64,000 bases of DNA from Lachnospiraceae bacterium UBA3632 (GTDB taxonomy: Bacteria; Bacillota; Clostridia; Lachnospirales; Lachnospiraceae), in NCBI GenBank assembly GCA_002373975.1, contig DFKZ01000114.1, forward strand, positions 1-64,000, read 5' to 3'. Numbering within the stretch: position 1 is the first letter of the stretch; each line of letters starts with the position of its first letter. The notes beneath the pieces are model-generated. The model ran no database searches. It was not told where the DNA came from and saw only the letters and a program-made list of their open reading frames with translations. This document shows, in pieces, positions 25,453-33,033 of the stretch. The translations under genes were made by a program, and so were the position numbers.

Positions 25453-26139
25453 ATGAGAAAACCAGCTATTCGCCTATATACTCGAAGGCAATTTGGGAGT
25501 ATAATATTATCTGGTGTTTTAGGCACAGCAGGGATTACCGAACGCATAATGAGGAACGCTATGGATAAAGGTAAATTCGGATATAAATCGGGTGACATGA
25601 TGGTGAAACCCACCAACGAAGAGGATATCTGGAATTCAAAATGGGATATCTATCTCAAAATAGGCGGAGATGACACCAGGATCGGCTGGGTTTCTTTTGA
25701 AGGACCGAAGGAAAAAGGCACGATCCCCATCTCCATGGAACTGCTCCCGCTCTACAGGCACCGCGGCCATGGCCCAAATGTGCTTAAGATGATGCGCGAA
25801 TGGGCATTTCTTCATGGGAATATCTATGAGATATCTGCGGAATGTCCCAATGATAACACCGATTTCATACATGCCCTCCAGAAGGCGGGATTTGTATACA
25901 GGGAAGGCAGCTCCGTAAAGGCCGGTGCCATGGAGCGTTATTCCGTCACAAAGCAGCGCTCAAGCTGGCTGGGGCTGTACATTCTCATCGGAGTGGTGGG
26001 AGGTATCATCCTCGGTATCGCCCTCGGTCATATCTGGGTCGGATTCGGGGTGGCCATGTTCGCCGGAATAGTGATCGGTATCAGCATGGATGCTGCCGAA
26101 AACAAAAAGCGCAGAGATGTTACCGGCAGGAAGAAATAG
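25453..26139 (+). CDS. GNAT-family acetyltransferase with C-terminal membrane segments
   Basis: 228 residues. The GNAT acetyl-CoA motif is RHRGHGPNVLKMM (near residue 105), followed by DFIHALQKAGFVY, the usual end of a GNAT fold. The last 55 residues form one or two membrane helices (about 175-218) with Gly-rich packing (GVVGGIILGIALG), then a basic tail. Fusion of GNAT to a membrane anchor is uncommon. A GTG at 25423 with AGAGGT could be the start; the ATG at 25453 with AGGGGGTG is preferred. The acetyl acceptor is unknown. Confidence 0.65.
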   Translation: MRKPAIRLYTRRQFGSIILSGVLGTAGITERIMRNAMDKGKFGYKSGDMMVKPTNEEDIWNSKWDIYLKIGGDDTRIGWVSFEGPKEKGTIPISMELLPLYRHRGHGPNVLKMMREWAFLHGNIYEISAECPNDNTDFIHALQKAGFVYREGSSVKAGAMERYSVTKQRSSWLGLYILIGVVGGIILGIALGHIWVGFGVAMFAGIVIGISMDAAENKKRRDVTGRKK

Positions 26140-26233
26140 CCGGTGAGTATAAATGTAACAAGTATGTAAAAAGATGTAATATGTGACAATTGATTTTACC
26201 GATGATTTCATATATATTATTAGATAGTACTTT

Positions 26234-26261
26234 TTGACAGTAAAGCGTTAAATCGTAAAAT
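26234..26261 (+). promoter_or_regulatory. promoter of the iorAB-paaK operon
   Basis: TTGACA (26234-26239), 16-base spacer, TAAAAT (26256-26261). A second candidate pair, TTGATT 26190-26195 and TATATT 26213-26218, lies just upstream. Confidence 0.6.
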
Positions 26262-26301
26262 CGCAAAACAGATAAATTGCAGGTTGGAGGTTTTTACCGT
26301 A

Positions 26302-28038
26302 ATGGGAAACGAAAAACAGCTTATGCTCGGAAATAAGGCTATAGCGCGCGGCTTGTACGAAGCCGGAGTGTGCTTTATTTCCAGTTATCCGGGAACACCC
26401 AGCACAGAGGTGACCGAGGAAGCAGCCAAATATGACGAGATCTACTGTGAGTGGGCTCCTAACGAGAAAGTGGCAATGGAGGCGGCCTTTGGCGCAAGCC
26501 TTGCGGGCAGAAGATCCTTCTGCGCGCAGAAGCACGTGGGACTTAACGTGGCAGCCGATCCGCTCTACACCATGTCATACACCGGAGTGAATGCAGGAAT
26601 GGTGGTGCTGGTTGCGGACGATCCCGGAATGCACTCATCACAGAATGAGCAGGATTCGAGATATCATGCCATCGCATCGAAGGTGCCCATGTTAGAGCCT
26701 GCGGATTCCGAGGAAGCGTTGGAATATACCAAGCTTGCTTTTGATATTTCCGAGAAGTACGACACTCCCGTTCTTATAAAGATGTGCACAAGAGTGGCTC
26801 ACTCCCAGTCGGCGGTATCGGTTTCAGACCGTGTCGTTCCCGAAAAGGCATATGAAAAGGATATAGCAAAGTATGTCATGATGCCCGGCAATGCCAAAAA
26901 GCGTCATCCCTTCGTTGAAGAGAGAACGGCGAAGCTTCGCGAGTATGCCGAGACCGCACCTATAAACAAGGTTTTTGAGGGCGGAAAAGAGATCGGTATC
27001 ATCACATCTTCCACATCTTTCCAGTATGTGAAGGAAGTGTTTGGCGATTCGGTCAGCGTACTTAAGCTGGGAATGGTAAATCCGCTTCCCGTAAAGCTTA
27101 TAAAAGACTTTGCGGCAAAGGTTGACAAGCTCTATGTTGTTGAGGAGCTGGATCCCATAATAGAAAACCATGTTAAATCTCTCGGAATAGAAGTGCAGGG
27201 TAAAGAACTCCTTCCCATCTGCGATGAATTCTCACAGAATCTTATCGCAAAGGCATTCGGAAAAGAAGTGCAGGCCGGTTACAAGGTGGAGGATGAGATC
27301 CCCGGACGCCCTCCCGTTATGTGCGCAGGATGCCCTCACAGAGGTCTTTTCTTTACGCTCAAGCAGAATAAGTGCACTGTGCTCGGAGATATCGGATGTT
27401 ATACGCTGGGAGCTGTGCCGCCTCTTTCGACCATTGAGATGACCCTTTGCATGGGCGCTTCTATAAGTGCGCTTCACGGCTTTAACAAAGTGGGCGGAGC
27501 GGAAGCCGAAAAGAAAACGGTAGCCGTTATCGGTGATTCCACATTCATGCATTCCGGTATGACCGGCCTTGCAAACATTGCATATAACCAGACCAATTCC
27601 ACCGTGATCATCCTGGACAACTCCATAACCGGTATGACGGGACATCAGCAGAACCCCACTACCGGCTACAACATCAAGGGAGATCCCGCAGGAAAGATCG
27701 ATCTCGAGGCTCTTGTCAAAGCTATGGGAATCGAGAGAGTGAGGGTGGTAGATCCCTACAATCTGGAGGAGTGCGACAGAGTGATCAAGGAAGAGCTCGC
27801 AGTAGAAGCTCCCTCGGTCATCATCTCAAGACGCCCCTGCGCTCTGCTTAAATATGTTAAGCACAACGGACCGCTCAAGTGCGACAGGGAAAAGTGCGTG
27901 GGATGCAAATCCTGCATGAGGATAGGATGCCCGGCCATCTCAATGAAGGACGGCAAAGTAGAGATAGATGAGACGCTTTGCGTGGGCTGCGGCGTATGCA
28001 CCCAGCTGTGCAAATTCGGAGCATTATGTGGTGAATAA
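26302..28038 (+). CDS. iorA: indolepyruvate ferredoxin oxidoreductase, alpha subunit
   Basis: 578-residue subunit of the thiamine-diphosphate and iron-sulfur enzyme that oxidises aryl pyruvates (from Trp, Phe, Tyr) to aryl-acetyl-CoA with ferredoxin. The N-terminal pyruvate-oxidoreductase domain (SSYPGTPSTEVTEEAA) is followed by a TPP-binding domain (GDIGCYTLG, VIGDSTFMHSG, ILDNSITGMTG). Two C-terminal [4Fe-4S] motifs are CVGCKSCMRIGCP and CVGCGVCTQLCK. An in-frame TTG at 26284 is rejected for the ATG at 26302, with GGAGG 11 bases upstream. It heads the operon iorA-iorB-paaK-ACT; the cytoplasmic enzyme works with the beta subunit. Confidence 0.95.
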   Translation: MGNEKQLMLGNKAIARGLYEAGVCFISSYPGTPSTEVTEEAAKYDEIYCEWAPNEKVAMEAAFGASLAGRRSFCAQKHVGLNVAADPLYTMSYTGVNAGMVVLVADDPGMHSSQNEQDSRYHAIASKVPMLEPADSEEALEYTKLAFDISEKYDTPVLIKMCTRVAHSQSAVSVSDRVVPEKAYEKDIAKYVMMPGNAKKRHPFVEERTAKLREYAETAPINKVFEGGKEIGIITSSTSFQYVKEVFGDSVSVLKLGMVNPLPVKLIKDFAAKVDKLYVVEELDPIIENHVKSLGIEVQGKELLPICDEFSQNLIAKAFGKEVQAGYKVEDEIPGRPPVMCAGCPHRGLFFTLKQNKCTVLGDIGCYTLGAVPPLSTIEMTLCMGASISALHGFNKVGGAEAEKKTVAVIGDSTFMHSGMTGLANIAYNQTNSTVIILDNSITGMTGHQQNPTTGYNIKGDPAGKIDLEALVKAMGIERVRVVDPYNLEECDRVIKEELAVEAPSVIISRRPCALLKYVKHNGPLKCDREKCVGCKSCMRIGCPAISMKDGKVEIDETLCVGCGVCTQLCKFGALCGE

Positions 28039-28048
28039 AATACCTCAT

Positions 28049-28088
28049 CAGTCAGGCTTTGCCGGACTGCTTCCCATCAAGGGGAAGC
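28049..28088 (+). other. two intercistronic hairpins between iorA and iorB
   Basis: CAGTCAGGC/GCCGGACTG (28049-28069, one mismatch) and GCTTCCC/GGGAAGC (28069-28088) fill the 72-base spacer. There is no T-tract, so an mRNA stability or processing role is likelier than termination. Confidence 0.45.
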
Positions 28089-28110
28089 TGAGAGAGGAAA
28101 GAGGATAAAT

Positions 28111-28686
28111 ATGGAGACAAAAAGTATAATGATAGTGGGAGTGGGCGGACAGGGCTCGCTCCTGGCAAGTAAGATATTGGGACACCTTCTCCTTTCACAG
28201 GGATATGATGTGAAGGTTTCGGAAGTGCACGGAATGAGCCAGAGAGGCGGAAGCGTTGTTACTTACGTTCGCTACGGCGATAAGGTGTATTCACCCGTGA
28301 TCGACGAAGGCCAGGCCGATTATATCGTGTCATTCGAGATGCTCGAGGCGGCAAGATGGCTTCCCTACCTGAAAAAGGACGGTCAGATAGTTACCAACAT
28401 CCAGCAGATAGACCCGATGCCCGTCATTATAGGAGCAAAGGAATATCCTAAGGATCTGGCAGATAAGATAAAGAATGCCGGCGCAAAAATAGACGCTATA
28501 GACTGCCTGTCGCTCGCTAAGCAGGCCGGCAGTGCAAAGGCTGTCAACATCGTATTGCTCGGAAGGCTATCACATTATTTTGACCTTCCGGAAGAGGCGT
28601 GGATGGCTTCTCTTGAAGCAAATGTTCCCGCCAAATTTCTCGAGATGAACAAGAAAGCATTTGAACTGGGAAAACAGTCAGTATAA
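28111..28686 (+). CDS. iorB: indolepyruvate ferredoxin oxidoreductase, beta subunit
   Basis: 191-residue gamma-type oxidoreductase subunit. The N-terminal MIVGVGGQGSLLASKILG and the central SEVHGMSQRGGSVVTYVRYG are the conserved CoA/partner-contact blocks of this family. It pairs with IorA to form the active enzyme. The gene sits 72 bases after iorA and 35 bases before the paaK homologue, so co-transcription is likely. Confidence 0.95.
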   Translation: METKSIMIVGVGGQGSLLASKILGHLLLSQGYDVKVSEVHGMSQRGGSVVTYVRYGDKVYSPVIDEGQADYIVSFEMLEAARWLPYLKKDGQIVTNIQQIDPMPVIIGAKEYPKDLADKIKNAGAKIDAIDCLSLAKQAGSAKAVNIVLLGRLSHYFDLPEEAWMASLEANVPAKFLEMNKKAFELGKQSV

Positions 28687-28721
28687 TGATAAAAATCACC
28701 GAAAGGAGCACCTAAGACATC

Positions 28722-30023
28722 ATGGAAAAGTACTATCAGGAAGAAATTGAGTGCGCCCCTTATGAAAAGATAAGGGAGATTCAGAGCGAAAAGCTCGTTA
28801 AACAGGTAAAAAGCGTGTGGGAGAATGTTCCCTACTATCGTAAAAAGATGGAGGAAAAGGGAGTTACTCCCGATGATATCAAGTCGGTGGACGATCTGCA
28901 CAAGCTTCCGTTCCTCTCGAAAGCAGACCTTCGTGATGCTTATCCTTATGGGCTCCTTGGAAGACCTTTAAGTGAGTGCGTGCGTATCCACTCTACATCA
29001 GGTACCACCGGAAAGAGAGTGGTGGCGTATTACACCCAGCACGATATAGACCTTTGGGAGGACTGCTGCGCAAGAGCTCTTACAGCAGCAGGCGCAACAA
29101 ACGAGGATGTTGTACAGGTTTCTTACGGATATGGACTTTTCACCGGAGGAGCGGGACTTCACGGCGGATCGCACAAGGTTGGATCCCTCACCATTCCCAT
29201 CAGCTCGGGAAATACCGATCGTCAGATAATGTTTGCGATGGACCTTTCGGCAACCATCCTTTGCTGCACACCCAGCTATGCGGCATATCTCGGTGAAAGG
29301 ATGAAGGAACTGGGCTACGGCCCCGATGATATTCCTCTCAAGGCCGGCATATTCGGAGCGGAGGCATGGAGCGAGGAAATGAGAAAGGATATCGAGAAGA
29401 CTCTCGGTATCAAAGCCTTTGATATATACGGACTTACGGAGCTTTCCGGCCCAGGAGTGGCTTTTGAGTGCTCGGCTCAGAGCGGAATGCACATAAATGA
29501 GGATCATTTCATTGCCGAGATAATCGATCCCGACACCGAGGAGGTACTCCCGGAAGGATCTGTCGGTGAGCTTGTATTTACAGCGGTCGACAAGGAAGCA
29601 TTCCCTATGATCCGCTATCGCACAAGAGATATCTGCAAGCTCACAAGAGAGAAATGTTCCTGCGGCAGAACCCATGTCAAGATGGCCAAGCCCATGGGCA
29701 GAAGTGACGACATGCTCATTATCCGTGGCGTAAACGTATTCCCGAGCCAGATCGAGACTGTGCTCATGAACAACGGATATGCTGCAAACTATCAGATCAT
29801 AGTCGACCGTGTCAACAATACCGATACCTTTGATGTGCAGGTTGAGATGACACCTGAGATGTTCACCGATAACATCGGCGAGATCGAAGGCCGCCAGAGA
29901 AAGCTTTCGGACGATCTGAAGGCGATGCTCGGTATCAAGGCCAAGGTTTCTCTCCTTGCGCCAAAATCTATCGCCAGAAGCGAAGGTAAGGCAGTGAGAG
30001 TTATCGATAAGAGAAAGATCTGA
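28722..30023 (+). CDS. paaK: phenylacetate-CoA ligase
   Basis: 433-residue adenylate-forming ligase that joins aryl acetates to CoA, or runs in reverse to make ATP from the aryl-acetyl-CoA produced by IorAB. The P-loop HSTSGTTGKRVVAYYT is near residue 87, YGLTELSGPG near residue 239, and a Cys-containing segment EKCSCGRTH is typical of PaaK. Length matches the family. Clostridial clusters often couple it with iorAB for amino-acid fermentation, as here. GAAAGGAG precedes the ATG. Confidence 0.92.
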   Translation: MEKYYQEEIECAPYEKIREIQSEKLVKQVKSVWENVPYYRKKMEEKGVTPDDIKSVDDLHKLPFLSKADLRDAYPYGLLGRPLSECVRIHSTSGTTGKRVVAYYTQHDIDLWEDCCARALTAAGATNEDVVQVSYGYGLFTGGAGLHGGSHKVGSLTIPISSGNTDRQIMFAMDLSATILCCTPSYAAYLGERMKELGYGPDDIPLKAGIFGAEAWSEEMRKDIEKTLGIKAFDIYGLTELSGPGVAFECSAQSGMHINEDHFIAEIIDPDTEEVLPEGSVGELVFTAVDKEAFPMIRYRTRDICKLTREKCSCGRTHVKMAKPMGRSDDMLIIRGVNVFPSQIETVLMNNGYAANYQIIVDRVNNTDTFDVQVEMTPEMFTDNIGEIEGRQRKLSDDLKAMLGIKAKVSLLAPKSIARSEGKAVRVIDKRKI

Positions 30024-30100
30024 CGCAGGCAGGCAACAACAAGGTGACCGGCGGATATAGCGATCACTCAGCGCAAAGCTAAGAAAGAGAGGGTATGAAT

Positions 30101-30535
30101 ATGTCAGTAAAACAGATTTCGGTTTTTCTTGAGAATAAGCCCGGTGCATTAAAGAAAATGACAGGAGTGCTCGCAGAGCACGAGATAGATATGAGAGCGA
30201 TCTCGATGGTTGAGACCAGAGATTTCGGTATTGCCAGAATTGTGGTGGACGATCCTATATCGGCGGTAAACACACTTAAGGAAGCCGATTTTGTCACCAA
30301 TCTCAATTCCGTTCTTGTGGTTGAGATCCCGGACGAGACAGGCGGACTCGACAAGCTTATCAATATCTTTGTTGAGGCGGATGTTAATATCGAGTATATG
30401 TACGCCGTTTCCGGCCATAAGACCACCAAGAAGGCATGTATGATATTCCGCGTGGCCGACACTAAGGCCGCAGAGGCCAGGCTGGTTGCAAAGGGCCTTA
30501 AGATCCTTACCCAGGATGAAGTAATGAACATCTGA
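30101..30535 (+). CDS. tandem ACT-domain protein
   Basis: 144-residue cytoplasmic protein with two ACT folds: ISVFLENKPGALKKMTGVLAE (1-70) and VVEIPDETGGLDKLINIFVE (70-140). Such proteins downstream of paaK probably bind an aromatic amino acid and adjust the pathway; no catalytic domain is present. An ATG at 30095 is only 1 base from the GAGAGGG site, so the ATG at 30101 (7 bases) is preferred. It ends the iorAB-paaK operon; no obvious terminator separates it from the next gene. Confidence 0.88.
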   Translation: MSVKQISVFLENKPGALKKMTGVLAEHEIDMRAISMVETRDFGIARIVVDDPISAVNTLKEADFVTNLNSVLVVEIPDETGGLDKLINIFVEADVNIEYMYAVSGHKTTKKACMIFRVADTKAAEARLVAKGLKILTQDEVMNI

Positions 30536-30567
30536 TGTGAAGCTTATTAAACTATTGGGGATTTAAA

Positions 30568-32523
30568 ATGAATCCGGATTACAGAGTGGATCAGGCTGAT
30601 GTCGATTATCTGACAGAACTCCCGAACAGGCGGGGTCTGTACAGGTTTTACAATGATCTTGGCGAAGAAGAACATATTCACGCCATGTTTGTCGACATCG
30701 ACAATTTCAAAAAGGTTAACGATATTTACGGCCACAGCATGGGAGATCTGCTTCTGAGATGCGTTTCCGATCTTATAAGAGACAATGCTGCAGGCTTTGT
30801 TTCCCGTGTCGGCGGGGACGAGTTCGTTATCCTTATGGACGGCGATTCTGCCGAAGATGCCGTTAAGGATGTGGCTGAATCGATCCGTGAGGGGATCAAG
30901 GAGATGAATTTCAGGCCGGATATTCTCTCGCTTATTTCACTTTCTATAGGCATCGTTATGGACCAGCGCGCCGGACAGAGCCTGGATGATATTCTCGCGC
31001 GCTGTGATTCCGCGATGTATCAGTCTAAATTCAACGGAAAAAACAAGTATTCCATATACAACAGTGATGATAAAAACTTCGAGGTAAGCCGGAACATCGA
31101 AATGGAGATGGATAACGCCCTTGAAGAGCACCAGTTCAGGGCTTATCTGCAGCCCAAGGTGAACATGATCTCATCCGAGATAGTGGGCGCCGAGGCTTTG
31201 TGCCGGTGGGTTCATCCCACGGAAGGTATCCGCATGCCCGATGTCTTTATCCCTATTTTCGAAAAAGACGGCTTTATATCAAAGCTTGATATGTATATGT
31301 TTGAGGAAGTCTGCCGGATCAAGGCCGGATGGAAGGGCAGAAGCTACGAGAGTATTCCCATATCCGTGAATATTTCAAGACTTCATCTGTATAATCAAAG
31401 TTTTCCCGAAGAACTGTCCCGGATCGCCGACAGCTACGGGATACCTCACAATGAACTGGAACTTGAGATAACAGAGAGCATATTCATAAAGGATACACGG
31501 GAGCTCATCGAGATGACCGAAAGGCTCAGAAAAAACGGTTTCATTGTGTCGGTGGATGATTTCGGATCGGGCTTCTCGGCTCTTAATCTTCTTCAGGATC
31601 TTCCTGTTGATATCGTTAAGCTCGACAAGGGATTTCTTCAGAGCTCCGCAGACAGTTCGAGGGGGCGCCAGGTTATCCGAAGTGTTATAGCCATGTGCAG
31701 GGATCTTAAGATACAGGTGGTGACGGAAGGCCTCGAGACTAAAGAACAGATAGATTTCATAACGAGTTGCAGCTGCCAGATAGCGCAGGGCTTTTATTAT
31801 GCAAGGCCGCTTGCACTTGAAGAGTTTGAGGAATACGCGCAGAAGCATAAGAACAATATCCTTGATTCATTTGTTTTTCCTTTGGATAATGAGGAGCTTA
31901 GGTCCAAGGACGGAAGCCTCTGGGGAGACTATAACGGGGCTGCGCTTACATTCTCCGACGGTATCTTTAAGGGCTCAAAGGCAGTATCCTTCCCCGGCGG
32001 AAAAGTTGAGACCAATATCATCGAGATATCTCCCAAGGCAATATGCAATGACAGCTGGGCCGTCAGCTTTTGGATAAAGCCGGACAAAATACGCAGCTGG
32101 AGTTCTGCGGTATATATCAAATTTGAGACAGGATTTGCAAGCTTTTCGCCGCTGGCATGGGAGGGGAATGCGGTATTTCGGATACGCGACTCCAGGGAAG
32201 TAAACGGCTGGCATGATACACCGGTGTGCGCCCTCCTTCCGGGGATGTGGTGGCATGTGGTTATTTCATATAATGCCGTAACCGAAAAAGCCTATGCCTA
32301 TATTAACGGCGATCCTGTGGCACAATCAGAAAATGTACCGCCAAACCGTTTTGTCAAGCGTATCATACTTGGCGGAGATGTGTTCCAGCCGGGATTTGTG
32401 GGTGAAATGTGCGAATTTGCCATATTTAACGAATCGAAAGACTTTGACGGAGTTTCGGAGCTTTTCAGATCTTACACGGAGAATCCGGATTTCAATGCCG
32501 GAGAATTAAAAAAACTCATCTGA
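30568..32523 (+). CDS. GGDEF-EAL protein with C-terminal LamG-like domain
   Basis: 651 residues, no membrane segment or signal peptide. GGDEF domain (about 10-170) with intact GGDEF at 82-86 but no RxxD inhibitory site. EAL domain (about 185-430) with E209-A-L, VNISRL, LEITES, DDFGSG, KLDKGF and VTEGLET, so the phosphodiesterase residues look intact. Residues about 440-645 resemble a laminin-G/concanavalin-type beta sandwich: SWAVSFWIKP, MWWHVVISYN, AYAYINGDPVAQS, RIILGG, FVGEMCEFAIFNES. It may both make and break c-di-GMP. The LamG fusion in a cytoplasmic enzyme is very unusual. The NUDIX gene starts 13 bases after its stop. Confidence 0.88.
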   Translation: MNPDYRVDQADVDYLTELPNRRGLYRFYNDLGEEEHIHAMFVDIDNFKKVNDIYGHSMGDLLLRCVSDLIRDNAAGFVSRVGGDEFVILMDGDSAEDAVKDVAESIREGIKEMNFRPDILSLISLSIGIVMDQRAGQSLDDILARCDSAMYQSKFNGKNKYSIYNSDDKNFEVSRNIEMEMDNALEEHQFRAYLQPKVNMISSEIVGAEALCRWVHPTEGIRMPDVFIPIFEKDGFISKLDMYMFEEVCRIKAGWKGRSYESIPISVNISRLHLYNQSFPEELSRIADSYGIPHNELELEITESIFIKDTRELIEMTERLRKNGFIVSVDDFGSGFSALNLLQDLPVDIVKLDKGFLQSSADSSRGRQVIRSVIAMCRDLKIQVVTEGLETKEQIDFITSCSCQIAQGFYYARPLALEEFEEYAQKHKNNILDSFVFPLDNEELRSKDGSLWGDYNGAALTFSDGIFKGSKAVSFPGGKVETNIIEISPKAICNDSWAVSFWIKPDKIRSWSSAVYIKFETGFASFSPLAWEGNAVFRIRDSREVNGWHDTPVCALLPGMWWHVVISYNAVTEKAYAYINGDPVAQSENVPPNRFVKRIILGGDVFQPGFVGEMCEFAIFNESKDFDGVSELFRSYTENPDFNAGELKKLI

Positions 32524-32536
32524 TACAGGAAAAGAA

Positions 32537-33004
32537 ATGGTTGTTAATTCGACGCTCGTCCATCTTGTCAGCGATGACAGATATCTTATGCTTCACCGCA
32601 CCAAAAAAGAGGGCGATTACAACAAGGATAAATGGATAGGTGTGGGCGGAAAGTTTGAGCCGCAGGAATCCCCGGAAGAATGTGCCAGACGCGAGACATT
32701 CGAGGAAACAGGGCTCACCGTCGGCAGGATGGATTACCGCGGAATAGTAACTTTCGTCTATAAGGATATAACAGAATATATGCATCTTTTTACATCGGAT
32801 GACTTTTCCGGCACGATGCGCGTATGCGACGAGGGAGACCTGGAGTGGGTTGAGATAAACAGAGTATGCGATCTCCCCATTTGGGAAGGGGATAAGATTT
32901 TTTTCCGCCTTATGGAGAAAAAAGTGCCATTTTTTTCGGTCAAACTGGTGTATAATGATGAAGGAGAGCTCATCAGCCATGATGAGCATGTATATGGAAT
33001 CTGA
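32537..33004 (+). CDS. NUDIX hydrolase (MutT-like)
   Basis: 155-residue nucleotide diphosphatase. The Nudix box GX5EX7REUXEEXGU is seen starting GKFEPQE and ending RETFEETGL (about 36-58). The opening TLVHLVSDDRYLMLHRT and length resemble 8-oxo-dGTP diphosphatases, but the nucleotide is unknown. It lies between two c-di-GMP enzymes, 13 bases after one and 29 before the other, so all three are probably co-transcribed. A weak AGGAAAAG site precedes the ATG. Confidence 0.88.
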   Translation: MVVNSTLVHLVSDDRYLMLHRTKKEGDYNKDKWIGVGGKFEPQESPEECARRETFEETGLTVGRMDYRGIVTFVYKDITEYMHLFTSDDFSGTMRVCDEGDLEWVEINRVCDLPIWEGDKIFFRLMEKKVPFFSVKLVYNDEGELISHDEHVYGI

Positions 33005-33033
33005 TAAAATGTCTGAATGCAGAGGTGATCTTT

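Noticed and set aside
28998..30149. 383-codon open frame on the minus strand
   Set aside because: It is antisense to paaK and part of the ACT gene, both well supported. Its translation has no recognisable domain.
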